Assembly (NCBI GenBank): GCA_021399445.1
Contig: JAJTUQ010000006.1
Coordinates: 2,418,001-2,482,000, forward strand
Source of the DNA: Xylogone sp. PMI_703
Taxonomy: Eukaryota; Ascomycota; Leotiomycetes
Direction of reading: 5' to 3'
Length of the DNA: 64,000 nt
The notes below the pieces were generated by a model that ran no database searches, was not told where the DNA came from, and saw nothing but the letters and a program-made list of their open reading frames with translations. The position numbers and the translations under genes are program-made. Of this stretch, positions 43,870 through 54,565 are shown one piece after another. Position 1 is the first letter of the stretch, and each line of letters starts with the position of its first letter.

Positions 43870-44639
43870 AACCAGGTTACCAGGGCGTGGGGTTTGGTGG
43901 TATGGTAAATGATGGTCCCAGTCTTAAATCGATGACCTCGCCGGCAATAAAAACTCTGCTAGCCAGACCTTCACGCTGGCTGCGGGGCATAGGATCAATA
44001 CTGGGAGAAAATGGATATATAGCTGCAATCTTTCGAGCCCATGAGGCTTGGATGGCTGACAGTGTCTTGAACGTCTTACCTGTGCCGCAGTCGGGTGAGC
44101 TTTGGTCGAACCAGATTAGTGTTGATGTTAACGTTAGTGGACCTCAGGGAGAAGTTATACAAGTCACCTGGAAGCTCTCGCTGCTTGTAGAATATCCGCA
44201 GATACTAGTTTGGCATCATTGACTTGCTTCCCGGATAGGACGTTCTTTCTATTGAGCCCATTGATATCGGATGTTAACTAGATAAGATTGCTCCTTGACG
44301 GCCGATTCTTCCGTTGGCGTTTTCGTACGGGAACTTATCCAGAACATAAGTAGCTCTATATACTTTGGAGAAGCTATGGATGACACCCTGATCCTGCGAT
44401 TGACCTTCCCAGCTAAACGGTGTGGTCGAAAGAATGACCCGAGCGTAGGGGAAGAACGAGCGTGTAGCCTCGATATTGGAATCCCAGATGAGTACCTGCT
44501 TGCCTCGGCCGTCCGTCATGGGCATAATGGCGGCGAGCCAGGCATGGTCACTCTCTTGCACCTGCTCCTCGAGCTTGCGAGCTGTCCAGAGTTGTCGGTG
44601 CTTTTCATCAGAAATACTGTTTCTTGGTATGTAGTTCAA
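43870..44639 (-). pseudogene. Remnant of a helicase-like (SNF2-type) gene
   Basis: On the minus strand around 44060-44094 reads DCGTGKTFKTLSAIQASWARK, a Walker A (helicase motif I) like that of SNF2-family ATPases (GxGKT followed by TLxxI). Upstream, 44274-44639 reads a coherent peptide with LWTARKLEEQV, GRGKQVLIWDSN and VYRATYVLDKFPYENA. Downstream the frame soon hits stops. The order is compatible with one decayed gene but no continuous frame or further helicase motifs (DExH, VI) could be traced. Confidence 0.35.
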
Positions 44640-44841
44640 AACCGTATTTCACTTTGAATTCTTGCAATATACCGCGCCGGCTGAGCTTCGTGCCCTATGT
44701 TAATAGGATCTCTTCTACTGAACTCCTCGCCTGAGAATTCGTAGCCTGTTGTGAACTTTTCTTAGGTGATGCTGGAGTGTTCACAACTAAGAAGGAGATG
44801 GGAACGTTGAAGCTCTTTTATAGACTGTCATTCGAAGTGGT
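44640..44841. other. Short spacer, nothing recognised
   Basis: No coding sequence or RNA gene seen between the helicase-like remnant and the tandem repeat. Confidence 0.3.
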
Positions 44842-44938
44842 GAATACAGCATCTTGATTGAATACAGCATCTTGATTGAATACAGCATCTTGGTTGAATA
44901 CAGCATCTTGATTGAATACAGCATCTTGATTGAATACA
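44842..44938. repeat. Minisatellite, 18-bp unit, five copies
   Basis: Unit GAATACAGCATCTTGATT, five head-to-tail copies (44842-44931) plus a 7-base start of a sixth. Copy 3 differs by one base (GGTT for GATT); the rest are identical, which implies recent expansion. The 18-base period would keep a reading frame but no long frame runs through it. Confidence 0.9.
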
Positions 44939-45991
44939 ATATTCTCATCCTTCGAATATCATCTTAGGTTCTAAATGAATTATCCACTTCACTACAGAAG
45001 AGTAATTATTCAGAAGCATGCATTTATATGAAACCATGCAAGAAATATGTACTATTCTAGAGTACTACTGTAAGATATTATTGAATGAGGTCTGAGACCC
45101 CTTGATTCAATGCATTTCATATTGAAGTAATAGAACTTACTTCACTAGCACAATTAATTTTTGTAACTAGGATACCGTTCAGGGCCACTATTACTCCATC
45201 TTATTAGTGTGCATATGAGATTAAGTCACTTTGCCATGTCGAAATCCCTATTGAATTCCATTCCTTCTCATCAAAGTTTGACAGATTATCCTAACCTTTG
45301 AATATGGTATCAACAAAGAATTGCCAATGTCCGAGAAAGAATACCAAGCACAACTGGCACTCTATATGGGACAATATTGAAAAGGGGAAGTCAAATTAAA
45401 ACGGGCAGAGTCGTTGGTACAGGAGAGAACCGATCTTCATAACAGTATATTTTTAATTCCGTCCTCACATCCTGTCTTGCATGGAGGGCTTGAGTACGCT
45501 TGTGCTCATATGGCATTTGAAAAAAGTACATGAAGATCAGATAGAATAAATCACCCTAGAAACAGGCAGGAAAATCAACAGACTACGAGAATTAGTATAT
45601 GATTGACACGCACCAGAATGGGATAAATGAATATGATGACAAAGTGGACACAAGAATCTAGATTGTAGCATTACTTGGATTAACTGAATAAAAAAAAGTA
45701 TAAAGATTTTATTAAGAATGGCAAAAGAGTTCGCACCCTACAACTACACTTTGGGAATATATAGAAGCTTGCCAAGACCCCCTGGCAGCCGCTAGGAAAG
45801 GTGAGGGTATACTGTAGCGTGGTGGCCTTGCTCGCGGCCTCCCCCTTGCGGGGATACATCCTGTTTGATGACTGCAAAGAATTTTTTTTCGTAATTTAAC
45901 GAGCATTACCTATGAATTCACCTTATAATCTTTGGTATAAGTCTTTGAAACTTTATCATATTATCATTTTGGCCTTCCATATCCTCCCCCT
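44939..45991. other. AT-rich, no gene recognised
   Basis: About 1 kb of AT-rich sequence. Nothing beyond short frames; probable 3' flank of the rhodopsin-like gene at its end. Confidence 0.35.
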
Positions 45992-47493
45992 TTAGACTGC
46001 AATAGACCCCTTGCGCACCACATACCAGTCATCATTTCTATCATTCAGATCTTTATCGCTCCCTTGGCCGAAAATTACCTGAAGGCTTGGTCCTCTATCT
46101 ACTAGATCCGTCTGATCATTGATCATTCCAGGTGTCGTCCAGCATCCTGCAATCCTCTCCTCGCTCTCTCCAGGTCCACTACGGCTTTCCGAAGCAAGAG
46201 AGAGCCGATCACGCCTTTGTCTTGATGTAGTCAGCCCATACAATCCCGCTGACGAACGTGGTTGGTTATTATAATTTGAATTCGTATTACTCCGAGAGCG
46301 TTTGGAGTCCCTGAATGTTCCCAGTGCAAAGATACGTCGGAGCAATGGCCAACAAAGGGGGATATTGCCTACGAACACGGCTGTTGCGACTTCGCCGACA
46401 TACCAATTGAGGAAGATCAAGCTGTAGTTATTGTGGAAGTTGTAGTATCTGTTGAGAATGGCTGCTAGAATCTATTAGGGGCAGATATATTAGTCGACAC
46501 CCGGTATAAATATTGACAGCAGAACTCACTACAAATATACCCAAACCAAACACACAACACAGGACTAGCTTTCTATGCGATACTTAGTTGTGTTGAAGCA
46601 GTGCTACAGGCGCAGGCCGTACCTTTTGAGAGGCAGTCTAGACGTAATCAATAGAGGAAGAGGTATCAGCAGCATCATCAGATCCGAGGACACATTGAAC
46701 ACTGTAGCAGTGATCATATGGTTGCGATAACTAGCACATTGTTCTAGATGCTTTAGCATGTTTCTTACCGCCTCGAAAGAATGCAGAAACTAACCATCCC
46801 TAACTGGAACGGCCCAATACTGTTGAATAGGCCTGCACCAGACCGCCAAGTACAGCACCTGGACTAGAACGTACCCAAAGGCACAGTACCACCCAACGCA
46901 TTTTACCGCAAAGTGTTGTCCTAGTCCCATGCTGACCACATTTATTAGTACCACAGTTATTCCTGAAGACTCAATCGACAGAATAGGATGCTCACGTCAA
47001 ACGGCTATACATTATCAAAATGCAGGCCTTAATTAGCCAAATTGTTGTTAGTGTAAACTCCTCGAGAACAAGATTCATCTTGCTTCCCCAGATCGCGCTT
47101 TTGACCTCATCAGGCGTGAGCCGTGCAAGTTCTTCAGGAGGAAGATAGTTGCTTTCGTGAGTGGCAACTTCATTGGTGCTAACGACAACTCCGGTAAACG
47201 TCACCTATCGTGAAAGGTCAGAGGTGTCAGTTCTCAATGATTTGGTCTCCGATCATTTCTAAGTGTGGAAAATGAAGAGGTGGATTTACAACGACAAGAA
47301 GCATGAGACCATCATCCAGTTGAAACTTCTTCAGCGAACCCAATTGCACCCATCGTGCTACCCTGAGTGAGAACATATTAGGACTCGGTTTCTAACTTAT
47401 GCTGGATCCATACATTCGGCACCCGATAAGAAACAGACCCAAACCATACAGAGTCCACGACTCAATGGCCAACTTCTGAGAGAAGCTAGACAT
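45992..47493 (-). CDS. Fungal rhodopsin-fold integral membrane protein, 379 aa
   Basis: Seven-helix membrane protein of the fungal 'rhodopsin domain' family (the family of PTH11-like and SAT-cluster proteins); function of most members unknown. Exons by hand: 47414-47493, 47290-47362, 46996-47204, 46805-46931, 46623-46750, 46530-46572, 45992-46471; all phases agree and total 380 codons. Helices: WTLYGLGLFLIGCRM, then LDDGLMLLVV, a family-typical soluble loop (PPEELARLTPDEVKSAIWGSK), FTLTTIWLIKACILIMYSRL, GWYCAFGYVLVQVLYLAVWC, FNVSSDLMMLLIPLPLLI, CCVFGLGIFVILAAIL, GEVATAVFVGNIPLCWPLL. CRPIQQYWAV and NVSSDLMMLLIPLP are hallmark blocks. The intron after YWAVP has a weaker donor (GTTAGG). It appears intact although surrounded by wreckage. 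Confidence 0.7.
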
Positions 47494-48683
47494 CTCCTCT
47501 ATTCAGTTGAAGGTGCTCCACCAGCATATGGTAAACGACAAAAGACAGGATGTAGACATGACAAGGAGAATGAGAGCTGAAGCTGAAATGTATTCACGCC
47601 ATTGATATACAACCATGTTCATTTACTCCAAGATTGGAGGCATATCTATGCCCTCCATCACTTTCACAGATATGCCAAGCCACAATGTAGCAGTCTGAAT
47701 ATAGCTGCTGGAGTAGAGCAATAGATAGCGCAGTCGCATAACGGGTAGCATCAACTTAACTCACAGGGCTTTATGTTCATCTTTGATAAGAACTTGTTAC
47801 TATTTGCTTTTTCTCGGTCTCGTGCTTCTTCCGGTTTACCTGCCTATGAGGTCTCTAAGTTTGAACCCCTTATCACGACGGGTCCATGAGGACGGTCCAT
47901 TCCTACGCCTTCGCGGGGACCTCCGACACGGAGGGCACCAGGGGGCGTTGCAGAAACTGGGGGTGGCTTGTACCTGAGCAGGTGTACCTGCTGTGCCTGG
48001 AAAGATCCCCATCGTCTCACACGGTTTTCTTGAATATATGGTTAGAGCCTCCTTGACGTAGAGATAACGGTCGTCAACACTCTTCTTGTATCTTAGATCT
48101 TGTGTAATTAAATAAACTCTATTAGAGCTCTCACATTAATTATCTGATCATGTTATACTTTAATAACGTGATCAACATTTATAGAAGTAAACATATTGTG
48201 ACTAGACTCCCACCTACTCACGGTACGTATCACGTACGTACGTATGAGATGGTTGTTTGGTAGTTAGATGGTGATTGTATTGAAGTGGGTGCGAGTGGAG
48301 TAGCTTCTCCTTCTAGATTGGGACTAGCGCTAGTTACACGTGACCGAATCTTAACATCTATTTGAGGACTTGATCTCATCTGTATAACTCTTACTTTAAC
48401 TTATAAATACAGGTTCATAGGCCTCACCACGTACAGGTGTTAAGTCTCGAGGCCTTCAAGGGACTTCCTTACTACGCTCAACGAAAGGTAAATAAGTTCT
48501 ATTTTTTTGAATTTTATTTTAAAAGCAATTTTAAAAGTGCATAAGCCAGTAAGGTAAGGGTTGCTAGTGACCGCCTACCGTAATAGGAAAAAGTGCGTGC
48601 CCCTCCACCGAAGATCGGAGGGCGGCAGAATTCTTTTTCTAGTTGTGTTTTACCTTTCTCAATAGACACGACTCTTTTCAGGA
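47494..48683. other. Intergenic; rhodopsin-gene promoter and AT-rich flank
   Basis: No gene seen. A short run of alternating ACGT (CACGTACGTACGTATG) lies at about 48232. An inverted repeat CCTCCACCGAAGATCGGAGGG-like at about 48602 could form a hairpin. Confidence 0.35.
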
Positions 48684-51600
48684 TATTAGCTTGGGCTATA
48701 CTCCAGGGACACATTCGCTACGGGGCACCTTGCTATGTTGCCGCTGCCATGGGACTTCCCGATCCCACTATCGACCTCGACTGGAGCGGCTACATCGGTG
48801 CTATCCACGAGATAATTATTCCATAAGAATGCTTTGAAGAATCCTGACGCGCCGTGCGTCAGGGAAACGGCCTCCTCCACCACGCCTGAGAGGAGATTCA
48901 ACTACAAGCAGATTTACGAGGCGTCCAAAATCTTGGCCAACCAGCTCCATGAAGCTGGCATCACCAATGGCGATGTCGTTATGATCTTTGCCTACCGTTC
49001 CGTCGAACTCGTCATCGCCTTCATGGGAACCCTCGCTGCCGGCGCCACTATTACTGTCCCAGACCCCGCATGCCCCCCGGCGAGACAACAAATCTACCTT
49101 GAAGTCTCACAACCAAAGGTCCTGACCACGATTGGCAGAGCCAGGGACGAGAATGGTACTTTCGCGCCGCGTGTCCAGAGGTACATTGACGAGGAACTAT
49201 CTCTCAAGCTACGAGTACCCGAGCTACGGATGAGCGATGATGGCCACCTTACCGGTGGCGAGGTTGACGGGAAGGAAGTCTTCACCGACACTGAAAGCAA
49301 AGCATCAGCGCCTCCAGATGTTCTGGTGGGGCCGGATTCAATAAGTATCCTGAGCTTTACTAGTCGCACGACATCCACACCCAAGTACGAGATCCAGCAA
49401 CTCTTAAAGTTCGGACATTAGCTGACTATTTTCAGGGGCGTGATGGGCAGACATTACAGCTTAGCCAAGTACTTCCCGTGGATGGCCAAAACTTTCAACT
49501 GGACCTCGGAGACAAAGTTTGCTTGTCTAAGGTAAACCCTATCAAAGATGATATCCGTCACAGCTCTGCTAACCAATAATAGTGGCATAAGCCATGATCC
49601 TATCCAACGAGAACCAAATCTTGTGCGGCGGTGCCAAGGCAGAGTTCCCTTCATTGAAGTGGGTTCTCTACGTTGGTGATATTCTGACCAAGAAGGATTG
49701 CGCTGCGCTCCGCAAGCTGGCGCCTAATGCGGAGATCTGTGCTGCGTATGGTACCACTGAGACGAGCCGCAGCGTATCATACTACCACATCAAGAGCCAC
49801 GCCGAAGATCCGAATGCATTAGATGAATTTGGCGATATTGTTCCTGCCGGAAAGGGCATCGAGAACGTCCAGCTCCTCGTAGTCAACCGGGAGGATCCAA
49901 CCAAGCTTTGCGGCGTCGGTGAGGTTGGTGAGATTATGTTGAGAGCAGCAGGCTTAGCCGAGATAAGTCCCCCCTTTCCTTTTCTGATAGAATCCTGCTA
50001 ATATTCGACTTTACGGATATCTGAATGACCTGGAGAAAACCAAGGAAAAGTTCCTTGACAACTGGTTCGTCGACAACCAGAAGTGGGTTGAGGCTGATAA
50101 CAAAATTGCTGATCACGCCAACGAGCCCTGGAGGAAGTATTACAAAGGCCCGCGAGACAGAATCTACAGGACCGGCAACTTAGGGTATTTTTTGGACGAT
50201 TCTGATAATTGCGCAGTTACAGGCAGAGCTGATGATCAAGTCAAAGTTCGTGGCTTCCGCATCGAGCTCAATGAGATCGCTAGCAACTTGAGAGGACACC
50301 ATTTAGTCCGCGAGTGCAAGACGCTGCTTCGAAGAGATCGGAACGAAGAGCCAACACTGGTCAGCTACATTGTGCCTGAACGTGAAGAGTGGCTCAAGTG
50401 GCTAGCAGAACGCAGCCTGGAAGACACTGAGGAGCAGCAAGGTACCGAGATCGGACCCGTCATCTGTATTCTAAGCGCTACCGGCCAATGCAAACGGAGG
50501 TCCGCGATCATCTCAAGTCTCGATTGCCAGTTCACGCTGTCCCGACTTATTTCATCTTCCTGAATAAGATGCCTTTGAACCCCAACGGCAAAGTTGACAA
50601 CCCAAACCTACCGTTCCCGGATGCAGCCCTGATCTCGGAAGAGGCTTCAGAGGAGGACCTGAAGAGATGGGAAACGCTCAGCAGCACCGAAAAGGAACTG
50701 GCAGGGCAGTGGGCAACACTGGTTAATGGTTTGAATGCCAAGACTCTGCAGCCCGAGTCTGATTTCTTCGAAAGTGGTGGGCACAGTCTGCTGGCCCAGC
50801 AGCTTCTTCTCAATATGCGCAAGAACCTGGGGGCCAACGTGTCCATCAGCTCACTGTACTCGAACTCATCCCTCAGGGCTCTTAGCACACAGATTGACCG
50901 CCAGCGTGAGGGCAAGGACGATTCGGGCGCGACAGAGGACGGCGAGACTGCATATGCCCAGTCGCTCGACAAGCTGCTCGGGAGCCTCGATGCCAAGTAT
51001 CAGACGGCGGACCCTGCGGCACTCTCACCGGCAGGTAAGACGACCGTCTTTGTGACTGGCGCCGCGGGCTTCCTGGGCTCCTACATCGTCAAGGATTTGC
51101 TCGAGCGTGAGAACGTACACGTGATAGCCCATGTCCGTGGAACGAAGGGTGTCCCGGCCGCTCTCGAGCGGCTCCAGAAGTCACTCCGCGGATACAGCGT
51201 ATGGCAGGATTCTTAGGCCACTAGGCTCAGTGCAGTCGTTGGTGACCTGACACAGCCGCGTCTTGGACTTGATGACTACACATGGAAGATGCTTGGCGAC
51301 GCTGTCGATGTGGTTATCCATAACGGTGCCCTCGTCCACTGGGTAAAGCAGTATAAGCATCTCGAGCGTAGCAATGTTCTATCTACAATTGATGCCCTGC
51401 GGCTTTGTAACCAGGGCAAACCTAAGCTTTTCTCATTCATTAGCTCGACGAGCGTTCTAGACACAGATCACTATATTAACCTGTCACAAGAGCAGACCAG
51501 CACTGGACAAGGCGCTGTCATGGAAGCAGATGACATGATGGGCAGTCGCACCGGTCTCGGCACTGGATACGGCCAGTCCAAATGAGTAAGTAGCCTCCAC

Positions 51601-52398
51601 AGACCCCTTTCTGCATTGAGTAATACCCATTCTAATGGACCATAGGTATCTGAACAGCTCGTCCGCGAGGCTGGCAGACGCGGCCTCCTCGGATCTGTCA
51701 TCCGACCTGGCTATATCCTTGGGGACGCTGCCACTGGTGTCTGCAACAGCGACGACTTTCTTATCCGCATGCTCAAGGGCTGTATCCAGCTGTCTAGCCG
51801 TCCGCACATTATCAACACAATCAACGCCGTGCCTGTAGGTCACGTCTCTACTGTCGTCGTCGCAGCCAGCTTGAACCCCATACCGGCCAAACCTGCAAAC
51901 AGCAACAGCGGCAGCGACGATGTCGGTGTCCATGTCATCCACGTCACTGCCCATCCTCGCCTGCGCATGAACGAGTATCTCTCCATCCTGGGCTACTACG
52001 GCTATGATGTTCCCGAGGTGAATTACGACCACTGGAAGGCCCAGCTCGAGACCTTTGTCTCAGCAGGTCCTGTCCAGAAAGACGAGGAACAGAGCGCTCT
52101 AATGCCTCTTTTCCACATGGCGACGAACAATCTCCCCACAACCACTCGCGCGCCGGAACTAGATGATCGCAATGCTGTTGCTGTCCTCAAGGCTGATGCA
52201 GACCGGTGGACAGGTGTCGATGAGAGTGCTGGAGAGGGCATTAGTAGGGAAGCTGTTGGCCGCTTCTTAAGGTACCTCGCCGAAACCAATTTCCTGGCGT
52301 GGCCAACTAGACGGGGTAGGGAGCTGCCGGCTATCAAGGCTGGTGTTGTCGAGGCCCAGGCGAAATGGGGTGTTGGAGGGCGTGGTGGTGGAACGTGA
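48684..52398 (+). pseudogene. lys2: LYS2 (L-2-aminoadipate reductase) pseudogene
   Basis: Intact Lys2 activates and reduces 2-aminoadipate in lysine synthesis through adenylation, carrier and reductase domains (about 1400 aa). Here the domains are in order but broken: GLPDPTIDLDWSGYIGAIHEI (from about 48748) stands after a missing N-terminus; GDVVMIFAYRSVELVIAFMG (48970); motif A3 SFTSGSEGxPKG is ruined to SFTSRTTSTPK (49360) with a frameshift; [13 protein letters not shown] in a new frame; a deletion near 49600 before LKWVLYVGDILTKKDC and YGTTETSRSVSYY; RTGNLG, GRADDQVKVRGFRIELNEI; NPNGKVDNPNL; carrier site ESGGHSLLAQ (50770); reductase VFVTGAAGFLGSYIVKDLL (51045). Two Trp codons are now stops: TAG at 51214 and TGA at 51583, next to a legible intron 51586-51645. 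The 3' end (ELDDRNAVAVL, GVDESAGEG) is preserved. Confidence 0.85.
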
Positions 52399-52800
52399 GG
52401 AGAAGGAATAGGGACAAAATTCAAAGTCTAGATAGTGGAAAACATGTTCTGATAGGTTAAAAGGCTTAGATAAAAGTTAAATAGTAAACATGCAAAACTT
52501 TTTAAATTTATAAGTAAAGTATTTTATTTATATTTATAATTTATTATTATAATCCCTTACCTACCGATTCTAATGATGATCCGCCATGCTACTCTCCTGG
52601 CACGTGCCTGGAGACCCCAGATGCCGTTTGTAGAGAAGAGGATCGACATCAACTGCAAGGGGAAGCTATTATGACGTAGACACGTGCCTGCCACGCGACT
52701 CCCTATATCAACACCATAGCTACTTGGATAGAGCTCCGTACGTAGATAGTTCTATATATCACATCTTCTTTCACTCATCAAAAACATAAACAAATTTACT
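52399..52800. other. Spacer before the transposase
   Basis: Very AT-rich at 52430-52560, then more balanced. May contain the left end of the piggyBac-type element, but no matching terminal inverted repeat was found. Confidence 0.3.
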
Positions 52801-53884
52801 ATGGCAGCTCCTGTAAACGAAGCATCGGAGTCTACAGACCCTGGCACCTTATGGCCCAACTCCAAGCCAGTTACGAAGATTGGAACTATCTTTGTTCCAC
52901 AGGAACGCTCGAAATCGTGTCGTCAAATATATCTACCACCACATGTCAAGTCCAATGACGCTCTAGGCATATTCATGTTATTCTTCAGTCGTCCGGTGGT
53001 TGAAGGATTGGTCGAAAATACTAATAAAAACTACCAGGAGACATTTGAAGAGGGTGCCGTTAACCCTTTGACTGTTGAAGAGCTCTACCTGTACTTTGGA
53101 ATTCGAATATATATGAGCCTTACTGAGCTGAACAAGCTCGAGTACTATTGGAATACTGACCCTGAAAAACACTGTGGAATCCATCATGCAATTACATCTC
53201 ACATGAACAGAAATCGCTTTGAGGCAATCACTCACTGGTTTCGAATCACACCAAAGTCATCAACCGAATCTGTGTCAGAAAAAGTATTAGTATCTTCCCT
53301 AATAATTTACTAGAAAAGTGACTTATTCAATCTTGCAGCTTGAACCTTTGAATGCTCATATTCAAACAGTTTCCCAGCAACTACGGATCCCTAGTCGAGA
53401 TCTTGCTGTAGACGAATGTATGGAACGCTTTCAAGATCCATCTTCTGACATTTTGAAGATACGTTGGGAAGGCTGGCATGCTTTATTCCATTGCTTATTC
53501 CATACAGTACTGGTCAGTTGTTGGCTATTATCGAAGTATGGCGGAGGAGGATTTAAGAATTCTGAAGCATTCAGGGTGGCTTTATATAAAGCTCTATTTG
53601 ATATTGGTGGCAAGACACCGGGCAAAAGGAATATAGCTATTCCACAGCCAACTGTACCATATATACAGGAACCTCCTCCATTTTTGAGGCATACTCTACA
53701 GGCATTGGGTAAGGCCAGAGATTGTAGGGAGTGCTCTATACGCCCCAAAAGAAGGAAGATTCTAGGTGAAACTAGCCAAAATTTTCAAAGGAAGCGCTCT
53801 AGTTATGGCTGTGCACCATGTGGAGCACACCTTTGTAAAGAGGGGCCTTGTTTTGATCGATATCACAGCAAAATTCGTAGCTAG
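52801..53884 (+). mobile_element. Truncated piggyBac-type transposase
   Basis: Resembles DDE_Tnp_1_7 (piggyBac) proteins. Exon 52801-53313 starts AAPVNEASESTDPG and holds IFMLFFSRPVVEGLVENTN, LTVEELYLYFGIRIYMSLT, YYWNTDP and FEAITHWFRI, the usual N-terminal block. It ends at an in-frame stop in what is probably an intron, then LEPLNAHIQTVSQQL and LAVDECMERFQ (first catalytic Asp region) follow. The sequence then jumps directly to the C-terminal part (GKTPGKRNIAIPQP, RDCRECSIRPKRRK, YGCAPCGAHLCKEGPCFDRYH), whose Cys/His pattern is the piggyBac cysteine-rich DNA-binding domain. The segment with the other catalytic Asp residues is missing, so it cannot encode an active transposase. Confidence 0.75.
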
Positions 53885-54565
53885 GTCTTGAATAACTTCA
53901 TATTGGCGGCTCAGAGCGAGTAATCGAAGCCTGTGTTGTTTCCCGAGTGAACAATGGGATATATGCTCTTATTCGAGGTTGAAGCGCAATAAAAAGAATA
54001 CTTCTAGGTATCTTCTTAGGGCCTAAAAGGTGACCAAGAAATAAGTTTGAAGTATGAGATAGCAAACCTTGTTGGCGGCGTAAGCCGTCGGATCTCACCG
54101 ATGCTCCTCGGAGACCGTAATTTCTATGAAGACCCCGGTGGAACTAACTTAAATATGGCTTATTCAAAACAATATTTCTGTGGAATATTGTAGATTATAG
54201 TCTACTGGATATATCATAAAGAAGAGAAAAGAGTGGGTGTTAGTGCGAGAACATGAGGAAAGAGAAGAGTGTCCGAAAACGGCAATTGACTCTTGCGTAA
54301 CGAACTACTTACAGTTTGAGGCCTGTGCATATGAAGCAAGACATCGTTCATATCGATCTGCCCCATACCCATAACGAACTGCAGAGCATGAGCTGCAGGA
54401 AATATGCTGTACACAATGTAATCTAACCATCGCACTTTGTGGGGTTTCGTGCGCGCTGCAGCTTTTGTAGCCGACCCCAGTAACACGCAGCCACATGGCA
54501 GAACAGCATTCTACCACGTCGAACACTTAGACAGTATCAGATCGTTTCAGCTACAAATTTTTTAT
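53885..54565. other. Right flank of the transposase and 3' flank of TCD gene
   Basis: No gene seen. TTAA, the piggyBac target word, occurs at about 54149, but no inverted repeat pairs with the left flank. Confidence 0.3.

Noticed and set aside
48684..52398. Treating the LYS2-like region as a functional NRPS-like reductase with many introns
   Set aside because: The A3 motif is destroyed, an internal block is missing, and the Trp-to-TAG stop lies inside the reductase without usable splice borders.
52399..54150. Terminal inverted repeats and TTAA duplications bounding the piggyBac-type element
   Set aside because: TTAA words occur on both sides but the adjoining bases are not inverted repeats of each other.
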